The notes beneath the pieces were generated by a model, which worked only from the letters and a program-made list of their open reading frames with translations, was not told where the DNA came from and searched no databases. A stretch of 64,000 nucleotides of DNA from Acholoe squamosa (taxonomy: Eukaryota > Annelida > Polychaeta > Phyllodocida > Polynoidae): positions 71,955,972 through 72,019,971 of the forward strand of contig OX439040.1 of assembly GCA_949317995.1 (NCBI GenBank), in the 5' to 3' direction. Within the stretch, counting starts at the first letter, position 1. The number at the start of each line of letters is the position of its first letter. Of this stretch, positions 11,394 to 22,690 are shown in pieces. Both the position numbers and the translations under genes were made by a program.

Positions 11394-13850
11394 TTAAACA
11401 TTGTCACAGTATTTCAGAGAGGAAAAACTCTATACAAACCTTAACACTCCACAATCTGAACATGTGTTTCCCTTGTACATTCTCTGAATAGTGTGTCTTT
11501 ATGAGGATATTGTGATTACATAACCTTAGAAAAATTTTAAGTTAAAAATTCTGTTTAGACCTTGCATACCATTTTTGCAGTGAAGTTAATAATGTGTATC
11601 ATGCCATCTACTTTTGAAATGACTAGAGAAACAGCTGAGTTAAAGGTTGATACTACAATTAGTTAAAATACAGTCCTTTTATGCATGGTGAAGGTGCTTA
11701 TTCAGGCTGTTTTAGCACACCTGTGAAACTGTCATTATATTTGGGAGTGGTCTTTATTTTATATGTAACTAATTTGGCTCATAAAAATGCTGACATCCAT
11801 AGGTGAGTTAATGGCTCCCTGTATGTGTTGTGCTGCAGGGTGGAAATGCAACACTCTTGGAATGGGCCCCGTTCCCAAGCAGAAGGAACCTTAGGCGAAC
11901 ATGACATGACATGGACATGATATCAACCATCACAATTCTGATTCAAATGGGAGTTCCAAGGAATTTTATCTGATCCTGATGATTTCCTCACTTCAACCAG
12001 ATTTACCCAAGTTAAATAAGCACTGATTAATGATAAATCTAAAGGACTATAGCATTTACAATGATCCTAGCTAATTGATGACCACTCCTACTATAGATTC
12101 AGTACTGAGACAGCCACCGAAGAATAGGATGCAGACAAGATCCTGACTTTAATATAGTGATGCTCTAAAATTAACTGGTTAACAAATAGTTCTATGAATA
12201 TGGTCTTGAACAGACACTCAGTCTGTATAGATGAGACATTGCACAGAACCTAGTAAAACAACAACTCCTCAAACCCTATATTGTAGTCTGATGGAGCAAT
12301 AGATACATTGAATTGATTCAGCACTGAAATGGAATGGGCTAATGGTAAACACTACAGGGAATCTGTTCCATACATTACCTCCAGGATATGATGGACTTGA
12401 GGCATGAAACAGTGTAGGTACTCACCTAAAAAGGAGATCAGAAAACAGTAAGTATTAGGTCATGTCAAATTGCATTTAGAACAAGAGGAATTCATCCTAA
12501 GCAACATCATGTACAGTCAGTCCTTCATGGAAATGCATGGAAAAAATGTCTAAGGAAGCTAACTATCTGAGGATTTAGGTCCAAATATAATAGAAACCAT
12601 AGAGGCAGTTGCAAATCCTCTGTCTGCGGAAATGAGGGATCTAAGGAATCAAACAGTCAAAGAAGTGAGGATTGACTGTGAAAGTATAACAGGTTTAAAT
12701 TGATTGTCGAGTGTTCATGAAATCTGTCAGAGAACTCTTTTGTTTGATGTAAATAGTTTTGTTTTTTTAAACTTGAACAATCTTGTAATTGACAGGTCTT
12801 TATGATCTCATCAAATGCATTACATATACAAGAGTACTATTGAAGCTATCACTTTAGATATGATATGGGTTGATAGAGGAAATTATACTGAATACATTGC
12901 AAAAGTTGTAAAACATCAGAAAATCTGAGAGTGGTCATATTGTTATCACAACAAATTACTGCACCAAACTGACTTTCTGACATTTCTGTATCTATCCCAG
13001 ACATTTGATGTCAATAAAGTACTCATTATATTTGAATGTTTATTTAGCATGTCAGCAAGTAGTCTGTTTAGACCAACCATATTTTGACCTGCTCCATTTG
13101 CCAAACAACAGCATGTAAATAGCAAATTTACAAACATTGTTAGAACAGACTATATCAATCTCATATATGTCATTCTCAATAAATACACTCCACCAATATC
13201 TATGGTCTGTGATTATACACAAGGCTATCAATAAAATTTGGGTTATGATTTCCTAATATCATTTTGAAATCTAATGTTGGTATTATGACTGTTTGGCAAT
13301 TCCTAGGCAGACAACACTGTTCACCTGGGTGGTCTGTCTGTTTTGAAAACTCACTTTAAAAACCTCTTGCATCAGCATTTTTATTCACCATATGTCTAGT
13401 GTATGGACATGTTCTGTGGTATGATAGCACATTTTCAGTAGTATCATGCAAACAAAGAGCATTCTAACCATAGTTCAGAACATGTTCCTTTTAGATTAAA
13501 TCACCATCTGCTAATATAAGCAAACTGTGCAGAGCTTGCCTTTATATACTGACTTTCTTCTATGCATATATACATACCAGAAAGATCACTCTATCGTTAT
13601 AGACGGTAAGCACCAGCATAGATCTACCGTATTTAGTGATTAAATATATTCAGATTGTCAAAACGATGTATTGTTCTTGGTGCTGCATTGAATCCACTTC
13701 TAAAGGACCAATAGCCCAATTTTTCCCTGTATGTGTAAGAGCAAATGTATGCAAGGTAGCAAAAGTGTTTTTTTTTTTTTTAAATTTTAATCTTGTTTGA
13801 TGTCGCTGTTTTGACTCTGTTACAGCAAGTGATCCATTGGTGGAACAGTG

Positions 13851-13854
<4 letters not shown>
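11394..13854. other. Non-coding interval
   Basis: AT-rich sequence with no frame over about 65 codons, no recognised protein motif and no obvious element ends. Confidence 0.5.

Positions 13855-13894
<40 letters not shown>
13853..13894. repeat. (TA)n microsatellite
   Basis: About 40 bp of TA dinucleotides. The two overlapping open frames here encode only runs of Ile-Tyr and are not genes. Confidence 0.95.
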
Positions 13895-13896
<2 letters not shown>

Positions 13897-15443
13897 CACT
13901 TGCAGACAACAAGAACCCACTTTGCCCATCTTCGAGTTATTGAGAACAGGAAAGAGAACAGGAATACTCTTAGTCTTCAAGAATAGTTTGAATTGTTCTA
14001 GTCTGAATCATTTGCTTCGAGAGTTGAAAGCCTCTCTGAATGTTCCTGGCGCCTTTCTGGCACAAGGTACGAGCATGAGGGGGGACTAAAAAGGCACAGA
14101 GATGACCTCGTCTCAGGAGTGTCATCCCTTCTTCTATAATTAGACTAACTATACCCTGATTCGTCAGGCAGAGGCTTCCATTATACCATGTGTAGCCTTG
14201 GCTTGGGTGCCAAAATGCCCAACATTGTGCAATAAAGCAGAGCATGACATTAATATGATGGAGAGCGTGATCAAAGTGCTTTGAAGACCAATATAAAAGA
14301 TATAAAAGTAATGCTAGACTACAGATAAACGCTCTCCATATCTTCTCTTGGACCATAGTTGTTCATTTTCATAAATGGCATTAAATAACCCAGGAGAGCG
14401 TTTCTAAATGATATCAGAATGTTGTGCACTTCAATACTCTATTTATAAACATGTTTTACAACAGCCTCCATACATAATCAATGCAGTACCTGCTGCATTT
14501 GGTCAATCGTGATATCATACTACGCAATAGAAAGGCCTGCTTCTCTCCCTTATAACTTCCCTCCCTCTCATCCTCCCTCAGTTTGCCAGCACTTCAAATA
14601 CACAGGAATAAGACCTAAAAATCTTCCCTAGCCACTCACGTCTGCTGAATCTGCTCATCAGGCTTTGCTGTCAAGGAGATCAAGGGTGATAACAGGAATC
14701 TCCTCCTATAACATCTGCAGAATGTTAAATGGCTCAGTGTTCAATTTTATTCTTCTAACAGAACTGGGTGGATATAGGCAGGGGGAAAGATGCCCGATCA
14801 ACTCCTTATTCAAAATCAATAACAAATTCGGCTTCGGTGGATCACTTTCTTATGGTCAATAATATAGTGTTGTTGGCTGACCAATGCAATTGAATTATGA
14901 TATCTTTTCTAGGGGACAAAACACCAGAGAAAATCAACTTCAATGGCAGGTGGCGGGAAAACAGTTGATTTGCATTAATATTCAGTGCCCCTATTCTTTA
15001 ATAAGTAAGGTTTTGTATTGCAAGTAGTTTCTGGTAAAACCTTACATTGTCTTGACTTTATGTATAGACTAGCTTAAAAATATAGACCACTATGTAACAA
15101 ATTTGCCTTGGAAATATCCCAACCACCGTTTTTATTTCATATCTGTATCTCAATACCTGTCGCAATGGGCTGAAGACCTTTACATTTCAAGGGTATCATA
15201 TCAAAAATTAAATTACTAGGCACTTCATAGTTCCTAGGCTGCTGGAAAATGTAATTAGGCCTGCTGATAAACAACCTAGTGGTTGCCTTTAAGCCTTCAG
15301 CCTTCTTTTGTTGAGACACTGTTCCAGTATCGGTGATAAAGATGATGAATATTCAATATGGTAGTGGAGGGAATTGAATTATGGTCTCATTAGTGTGGTT
15401 GATGTGAGATGAAGAAATCATTTTTTACCTCCATTCAACAATT
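13895..15443. other. Non-coding interval with one unassigned 128-codon frame
   Basis: A minus-strand frame from 14356 to 13970 is the longest outside mobile elements. Its peptide (hydrophobic start, no motif I recognise) gives no reason to call a gene. Nothing else stands out before the foldback element at 15444. Confidence 0.4.
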
Positions 15444-15452
15444 GGTGGGAAC
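15444..15452 (+). repeat. Target site duplication, left copy (GGTGGGAAC)
   Basis: GGTGGGAAC directly precedes the left terminal inverted repeat. An identical 9-mer follows the right one at 19410-19418. Confidence 0.85.
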
Positions 15453-15579
15453 GCAGGATACCGATGACAGCGGTTTAACTAGTCCTCAGGACTAAAGCGC
15501 CTGCCGCGTCCGCGCTGACGTAGATACCCGCAGACTACGCGGAGACACGCGGTGCGCATGGGGGCATAGTCCTAGGGAC

Positions 15580-17795
15580 TACGGTACCCTTTTAGCCCTG
15601 AGGACTGAAAATGTAATTTTCTAGTCGTCAGCACTAATGTGTGGTCCTCAGGACTATGGATGTAGTCCAGAGGACTAACATCTAATCATCATGAATGTGT
15701 AGTGAACTTCCTGAGGACTAAAGTCTAGTCCTCAGGACTACATCTTTCGTCCCTAGGACTAAAGATCTAGTCCGAAGGACATAGGATTTAGACCTGAGGA
15801 CTAAAGATTTAGTCCTAAGGACTGTTTATTAATCCCCAGGACTATCATTCCAGGCTGAAAAAAAAATACACTGAAAGTCCTAGGGACTACAGATAATAGT
15901 GCTGGGGACTTTACTTTAGTTCTGAGGACTAGGTAAGTATATATTTAGTCCTCAGGACCAAACAGAGGTAGCCCTGGGACTATGAATCTAGTCCCCAGGG
16001 GACCATGACTGTTTCTCTAGTCTTGGGGACTACAGATATAATGGTCTAGTCCTGGACTGACTAGTCCTGAGGACCACTATACAGTCCTCAGGCCTTATGT
16101 TCTATCCCAGGGACTATGGAACAATGGTTGCTTTTTTTGCACCCAGGGCTATACCTATTTGACTGTACAAACATGTTGACAGGCACCCCTGGGGCCTAGG
16201 GCATTGGTCACAAGGACTGTGTCTCTAGTCCCAAGGACAATGTTCTAGTCCCCAGGACTGTATCTTTAGTCCCTGGGACTACACAGAGCAGTCCTGGGGA
16301 CTTAGAAGTAGTCCTCAGGACTAAATTTGAAGTCCCGGGGACTACATCCCTAGTCACAACTACATTAGACATCAATCAATGAATTAGTCCTCAGAACCAC
16401 ATGCATTAGTCCTGAGGACTAGGCAGATGTTTTTGTAGTCCTCAGGACTAAACAAGTAGTCCCTGAGTCTATGAATTAGTCCCCAGGGCTAAAAGCTTAG
16501 TCCTGGAGACTAACAGCACAGTCTTATACAAAGTCATGCGGTCTGCAAGGTTATTCATGGGAATGTACAATTAGTCCCTAGGACAATATCCTCATATTCT
16601 TAGTCCTGGGGACTAGGCTTTAGTCCTTAGGACTATGCTTTTATCCCCAGGACTTGACCGGTATAGTTTAGTGGTTGTGGGCTAAACTATCACCTAGTCC
16701 CCAGGACTAAGAATATGAGGATATTGTCCTAGGGACTAATTGTACATTCCGTTGAATTACCTTGCAGACCCCATGACTAAGCTTTTAGCCCTGGGGACTA
16801 ATTCGTAGACTCAGGGACTACTTGTTTAGTCCTGAGGACTACAAAAACATCCTCAGGACTAATGCATGTGGTTCTGAGGACTAATTCATGGATTGATGTC
16901 TAATGTAGTTGTGACTAGGAATGTAGTCCCCAGGACTTCAAATTTAGTCCTGAGGACTACTTCTAAGTCCCCAGGACTGCTCTGTGTAGTCCCAGGGACT
17001 AAAGATACAGTCCTGGGGACTAGAACATTGTCCTTGGGACTAGAGACACAGTCCTTTGGACCAATGCCCTAGGCCCCAGGGGTGCCTGTCAACATGTTTG
17101 TACAGTCAAATAGGTATAGCGCTGGGCGCAAAAAAGCAGCCATTGTTCCATAGTCCCTGGGATAGAACATAAGGCCTGAGGACTGTATAGTGGTCCTCAG
17201 GACTAGTCAGTCCAGGACTAGACCATTATATCTGTAGTCCCCAAGACTAGAGAAACAGTCATGGTCCCCTGGGGACTAGATTCATAGTCCCAGGGCTACC
17301 TCTGTTTGGTCCTGAGGACTAAATATATACTTACCTAGTCCTCAGAACTAAAGTAAAGTCCCCAGCACTATTATCTGTAGTCCCTAGGACTTTCAGTGTC
17401 TTTTTTCAGCCTGGAATGGTAGTCCTGGGGATTAATAAACAGTCCTTAGGACTAAATCTTTAGTCCTCAGGTCTAAATCCTATGTCCTTCGGACTAGATC
17501 TTTAGTCCTAGAGACGAAAGATGTAGTCCTGAGGACTAGACTTTAGTCCTCGGGAGGTCCACTACACATTCATGATGATTAGATGTTAGTCCTGACCTGT
17601 AGTCCTTGGGACTAAAAGTGTAGGCCTTGGGCTGGAGAAATGGTGCTGAGGGCTAGAAATCAATCAAGGCCTCCTCAGGACTAGACTGTAGTCCTCGGGA
17701 CTACGTCCATAGTCCTGAGGACCACACATTAGTGCTGACGACTTAAAAATTACATTTTCAGTCCTCAGGACTAAAAGGGTAGTCCCTAGGACAGG
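15580..17795. repeat. Giant inverted repeat inside the foldback element
   Basis: For example, 16559-16615 (containing GGACAATATCCTCATATTC) pairs with 16693-16752. The tract near 16030-16140 around CTAGTCCTGGACTGACTAG pairs with about 17130-17240. The loop is 16617-16691. Transcripts of this region would be almost fully self-complementary. Confidence 0.9.
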
Positions 17796-17849
17796 CTCTA
17801 GTCCCCAAGACTAGAAACCTGGAAGGCATTGGCTATTGGAATTTCAGAA

Positions 17850-19250
17850 ATATGGGTCTAGACCCCTAAATCCGACAGGGTGACATGGCCATTTCTTAAA
17901 ATCGACATGTGACATGGAGCTTAGTGCCAAGGACATGGAGAATGAAAAAGTTAGTGACATGAGACATGACCTTTCCTTAAAATCGACATGAGACATCCCA
18001 GGAAACAAGGCACGTGATTGCCACCACTTTGACACGTGTCAGTTTGGTGAAAATCTGGTGTTGTGACAATTCTTGTGTAGAACACAATAATTTCATGTGA
18101 ATTTATCTTAAGATATCAACACAAGAAATACTCGTGTCAAATTTATTCTGCACTAGGTGGCAGCACTATTCTGTTTTGACAGTTTTATCTTCCTCAAACC
18201 ATTGAGAACTTAATCTATTTAGTCTAATACTTCACTGATACTCTAACCTGTAGTTACTTCTGTATATGTATATAACATTTTTGATATTATCTTTATGCAT
18301 TGATTATTGACCATAAAAGCAGCTAAAACAAAGAGTAACAATGAATAAGGTGACACAGACACCATTTCTGTGGGTGTAAAATCTGCTCATATGCCTGGGC
18401 ACCAACACCAACTGTAAATCACATGGCTCCATTGCCCTTGCATCTCAGGTGCACTTTCAGTGAACTGTTAAGAAAAGTGATGAATAAAAGCTGATGACCA
18501 ATGCATTGGAGCACCTATATTTGCGAGGTTACCTTTCTCTGAGATAAGAGAATGGTAATCTCAATATATAACCAATGCCTATACCAGGTGGCTATCACTT
18601 TATACATCACCACCACAGACCCTCCATCAAATGAAAGTTTCTTTTCTATATATCACTCATATATAAATCTTAAGTTTTAATTAATTATGCTAATTACCAA
18701 TGCCAAAACATGTGTAAATCTTGTGATTTCATGTGAATAAATCATGTGTTCAAAACATGTGATTTCAGTAGTCTGGCAGGTCACAGAATCACAAGAATAC
18801 TTGTGTTTCATACTCATGAATGACACCATATTTTCACCAATATGACAGGTTCCGAACACGTGTTAAACACAAGATTTTGTTTCCAGGGATGGAGCTTAGT
18901 ATGGGTCTAGACCCCTAAAATCGACAGTGTGACATGACCTTTTCTTAAAATCGACAAAGGACATGGAGCTTCTAGGGACAAGGACATGGGACAAAAAAGA
19001 TAGTGACAGGGGACATGGACTTTTCTTAAAATCGACATGTGACATGGAGCTTAGTGACAAGGACATAGGAAAATACAAATTTAGTGACATTTGACATGGG
19101 CTTTTCTTAAAATCGACAAGGGACATGGGGACCCCCCATCTAGACCCCCCTTAGTGACAGAGGCATGGGGAAATAGAAATTTAGTGACATGTGAAATGGC
19201 CTTTTCTTAAAATCGACATGTGACATGGGGAGCCCCCATCTAGACCCCCA
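17850..19250. repeat. Minisatellite with TTTTCTTAAAATCGACA units
   Basis: About six diverged units containing TTTTCTTAAAATCGACATG, GTGACATGG and GAGCTTAGTGACA recur at roughly 70-100 bp spacing. They are split into two parts, 17850-17996 and 18896-19250, by a nested insertion. Both parts begin with GGGTCTAGACCCCTAAA. Minus-strand frames here (repeated VDFKK...C) are by-products of the repeat. Confidence 0.75.
17997..18889. mobile_element. Nested ~0.9-kb inverted-repeat element
   Basis: The ends are inverted: CCCAGGAAACAA at 17997-18008 and TTGTTTCCAGGG at 18878-18889. Weaker inner matches include CACGTG and TTGGTGAAAAT.TGGTGT. Removing it restores the minisatellite unit (GAGACAT joined to GGAGCTTAG), leaving an AT that may be a 2-bp duplication. 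No coding frame is visible. Confidence 0.65.
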
Positions 19251-19409
19251 GAAATGAGTGTGTGTCTTCTACTAGCGGTAGTCCTCAGGACTATGCCCCC
19301 ATCCGCACCGCGTCTGTCTGCGCGTGGTCTGCGCGTATCTACGTCAGCGCGGACGCGGCAGGCGCTGTAGCCCTGAGGACTAGCTAAACCGCTGTCATCG
19401 GTATCCTGC

Positions 19410-19418
19410 GGTGGGAAC
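19410..19418 (+). repeat. Target site duplication, right copy (GGTGGGAAC)
   Basis: Identical to 15444-15452 and directly adjacent to the right terminal inverted repeat. Confidence 0.85.
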
Positions 19419-19499
19419 AGGTGTGCCTTATTACATGATAAGGTGAAAATTCCATATACCATGTTCCGCTAAGTCTATATGAGAAATTTGGAGCCTCTT

Positions 19500-21530
19500 A
19501 TTCATCTTTTGATATTCATACAAAATCATAATAATCAGTTGGAAGCATTAACATTGAAACTCAAACATACAAATAAAACTCAAAGATCATTCAGATTACT
19601 TTGAGATCAAACTAACATCTCATGTCATGATGTTGTGATATGATGATTCTGATTTGAAAATGACAATAAAAGTGATGTGAGCGAAGTTCTGAAATGTGTT
19701 TGAATGAGAGTAACTATTCTCGGTTATAAAAGTTAGATGGAAAGGTTCTTTGTGTAAGCTGTTTTACTCACTATAGGTGCAGTGTGCGGTATCTTCCATT
19801 CTATATGAGAATATTATTTCCAACAATACTAAGTGAGGGAAAAGCAGAGAAACATCCCTTCAATGGATCAGGGTATGGTTCATTTATTTGAAATCTATAG
19901 CTTCTAATGAAAGTGAAGTGTGCGTTTTATAACAAGCAGTTATATCATGGTTGATTTTTGTCATTAAGACAAATGAATATATCATGCCTTCGCAAAATCA
20001 CTTTGAACACTCCTAATGCTTCATATGATGCCCAATGTTAAAATACTGCATGCATCATGACAACCAGTGTTGTTTAAGATGCACCCTGCCAACAGAGTAG
20101 GCTTATATCTAAAATAACATTTGTGGTTTTATCATGTGCACCAAAAGCTCCTGGATGGTAAGAAAAATAGTGTCTAAATCAATGATGTTTCTGTCAGTAT
20201 AGATTATATTTTTAGTCACCCACGTATTTCTTTCATAGCTCTACAATTATTCCATGTTGAGGAATGGAAATTAGTTTATGCTCTGCCCTTGTCCATACAA
20301 GGAAAATGACTCTGTGGTGCCAAATCACAATGCATGGCTTGATGGTGGTGTTTTCATAGACCTTCAAGCCCATCCTTCTTCCCTTAACCATCAATGTTAT
20401 ACTCATTCATGATTCTAAACCAAGGGGCAGGGAGCATCCACCAGAGGGCATCCTGAGTGCCCTGAGTCAGTCCAGGTCATGTTGGGTGTTTTGTCATGAA
20501 GGCCCTAAAGTACTTAACAATTCAGTATGCACTGGCTCGGGAAACATGACAAGGATATATATGGATCAACACGGTAAAAGGTATGTCCGCAAATCCCCTC
20601 ACGGGTGTACCTTTTACCGTGTTGATCCACATACATGAAAGTTTCGGAGCTTATTAGCCTTCAGTGCCCTTGACCAACTGTGATAAATACACGCTTAAAG
20701 TATATCACTATCTTTCAAAGCTTTTTATCAGAGGTAAGAAGAGAATACGATATATTAAAGCTTGGAAGCTTGTTTACCAAGACTGAGTGTTTGGAATTTG
20801 TCTTTTATACATAGAATTAACATTCTAAACAGACGATCAGGTAGACACACCTATACATTAACTCAACTAACTTGTACAATGCCTGCAACAGGCACTGGGC
20901 TTAACATTGCCTGGGTGAGGATATTAATGCCAACAACCTATGCATAAAGAATGACATAGTTATCTCAGATGTCATTCTTGGCTGATGGATAAAACACCTT
21001 TTACAAATCAGAGACAAATAGTTATGTGAGATAGTAGGGAAAGGTGGGCCTAATGTGGGTTCCAGTGTAGGTTCACGCCGTTATATCATTTCCATGTTAG
21101 GGTTGTGAGAAGGGTTAACATGAGGTTTACCATACTGGAAATGTACCCTATAGAAGGTATATTGAATAGGGCACTTAAATGTACTTTGCACGTTGGTGCT
21201 CTGATAACATTTTTTTCCCAAATTCTCAAAATAGTGCTATTGAACATATATCTCTCTTGTCTGATGCCTTTATTTTCCTCTCCATATAATACCAGGTTGA
21301 CAACAATAAGCCAGTCATTCATACAGGACTGTTAAAGTTACAATTTATTTAGTTGCTTATAATGAAAGTTGACCTCTATCCCAATCTGAAAATCACTTGA
21401 ATCCATTCATCCTAGTTGCATTAAGCAGAATAGCAACCCCACTAGAAATTGTAGTACTGGAGATAAATGGGTAAAATTCAAGGTCATTATTCTGTGTGTA
21501 CCCTCTTTGAATCAATTTGACATGGTGAAT
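19500..21530 (+). repeat. Ancient repeat, block I copy 3 (non-coding)
   Basis: Same landmarks, order and orientation as 5040-7290. It lacks the 6.5-kb MITE, so it documents that insertion site. A perfect 22-bp-arm hairpin (20562-20629) is inserted in it. It is cut at its right end by the retroelement that begins at 21531. Confidence 0.6.
20562..20629. repeat. Perfect 22-bp-arm hairpin element
   Basis: Arms 20562-20583 and 20608-20629 are exact inverse complements (inner part CACGGTAAAAGGTA) around a 24-bp loop. Related but decayed sequences with GATCAAC.CGG.AAAAGGTA occur near 42700 and 50873. Confidence 0.85.
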
Positions 21531-21603
21531 TGATAGATATGAAGGGATTAGACAAGACGATACATATTGGATCTGGGCATTGTCATAAAACAAAGTGACC
21601 GCC
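21530..21603 (-). repeat. Split direct repeat B, outer copy
   Basis: 74 bp beginning TTGATAGATATGAAGGGATT; identical to 21793-21866. Confidence 0.9.
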
Positions 21604-21625
21604 CCTTTATTAATAAGAAAAAAAA

Positions 21626-21793
21626 ACCAACAAAACTCACACAACACTAGCAGGCCCCATACCGGTGGCAGTGTTGTTCTTCTGCTGAAGAGGTGAATGG
21701 CTGCTGACCTTAAACTACAGTGGGGTCAGCTTAGACAGGTGCTGCCCTCTTACAATCAATACTCGAACCAATTGATGAATTGCTTCTACACAT
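21626..21793 (-). repeat. Split direct repeat A, inner copy
   Basis: About 167 bp shared with 23944-24109, with a few differences such as an extra AC near the start. Contains CAGTGGGGTCAGCTTAGACA. Confidence 0.9.
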
Positions 21794-21866
21794 TGATAGA
21801 TATGAAGGGATTAGACAAGACGATACATATTGGATCTGGGCATTGTCATAAAACAAAGTGACCGCC
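21793..21866 (-). repeat. Split direct repeat B, inner copy
   Basis: Same 74-bp sequence as 21530-21603; directly abuts the A repeat. Confidence 0.9.
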
Positions 21867-21912
21867 AGCATCCCAAATATCGAAATAGACATGCCTTTTT
21901 ATTTTTTTTTTT

Positions 21913-22125
21913 TTATACATTGAAAGAAGCAATAGACTCAGCCATGAACTTGTCAGATTTGATCCTGGCACTCATAGGTTTGGCAAGATAAATCAGGGCT
22001 GCCAAACTACGCCAGTCTCCAGCTTGTCGTATGTCCTCTAAGGACATACCTATCTGATACATAAAAGCTGCACCAGCCCTGCGCATACTGTGCATACCAG
22101 CTCTATCTTGATATGGCAGCTGATT
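21913..22125 (-). pseudogene. C-terminal fragment of a tyrosine recombinase (YR retroelement pol)
   Basis: This fragment retains the catalytic C-terminal half of the recombinase fold that would integrate the circular cDNA. The peptide has HSMRRAG (the H-x-x-R box, near nt 22090), then GDWRS and the IYL tyrosine, matching the R-H-R/W-Y pattern of DIRS/Ngaro recombinases. The frame can be followed upstream of the Met to about 22125, where it meets the end of the pol N-terminal frame in a different phase. The first recombinase arginine and everything N-terminal are missing. It ends at a stop at 21913-21915, just before repeat B, as expected for the last ORF. Confidence 0.75.
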
Positions 22126-22645
22126 TATAATTAGCCGTGAGATATTCCTGAATAGGGGCTGCTGGGTTGACTAATTTGAAGCCAAACATCACGCCGTTCA
22201 AAAGAAATAAAGAGTCCTTGTCCCAACACAAAGGGCCATAGACTTCGTCGGGGCCGCCTGAAAGCATCTCCCGCCAGCCGCAGGGAGATAACTGAGCGTC
22301 TATGTTATTAAGGCGGTGACGCTGATAACTCCATAGAGGCAGATAATCTCTATTTGAACTCAATAGTTGCTCAATAGTGTCATAACAAATAACATTGTCA
22401 AAATTCGAAGCGTCATTGATAAACATTTCGCTTCGATAACCACCATCTTGTAAATGCACTTGTTGCCGTCCTAAATCCATGTACTCAGCCCTTTCTGCCA
22501 AGACCGTGCCCACACCCAGCGAAACAGCCGCAGCTGGTGCTTTGCCGGTTGTGGTGTTACCGTATTCCGCTGATCGGCAAGTAACCGATGACGTCATGTT
22601 GACATCCGAGGCGCACGTGTCAGAACTGTTTGTAAACATAACCAC
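22103..22645 (-). pseudogene. N-terminal fragment of YR-retroelement pol (before the RT)
   Basis: A 180-codon frame starts 45 nt after the gag stop on the same strand. Its C-terminal part (LLNGVMFGFKLVNP...EYLTANYKSA) looks to me like the region that leads into the reverse transcriptase of DIRS/Ngaro pol proteins. The frame stops almost at once after that, exactly where a recombinase C-terminus begins in another frame. The RT and RNase H (normally over 500 residues) have been deleted between them. Family assignment is from motif style and position. Confidence 0.6.
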
Positions 22646-22690
22646 GTGCTGATCGCCACGTGCTAATGGAACGGAGTCAATAATGCCGCG

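Larger units (their letters stand above)
15453..19409. mobile_element. 4-kb foldback element with AGTCC...GGACT palindromes
   Basis: The terminal inverted repeats begin GCAGGATACCGATGACAGCG and run about 120 bp (15453-15580 with 19270-19409). They include a GC-rich tract containing GCGCTGACGTAGATAC or its complement. Inside, 15580-16616 is the near-perfect inverse complement of 16692-17795, with a 76-bp centre, so more than 1 kb of stem could form. Both arms are packed with dozens of short palindromes such as AGTCCTCAGGACT and AGTCCCCAGGACT. A 1.46-kb stretch (17796-19269) is unpaired and holds a minisatellite plus a nested insertion. No transposase frame is present, so the element is non-autonomous. 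The 9-bp target duplication suggests Mutator-like (MULE) mobilisation; that assignment is inference. Confidence 0.85.

Noticed and set aside
13970-14356. 128-codon minus-strand frame as a host gene
   Set aside because: No recognised motif, no splice context, and no related frame elsewhere in the window.
17844-19462. Minus-strand frames with repeated VDFKK...C units
   Set aside because: They follow the minisatellite in the foldback element, and composition is set by the repeat.
22103-22125. Programmed frameshift joining the pol start to the recombinase
   Set aside because: The missing RT and RNase H show a deletion; a frameshift alone would not account for it.
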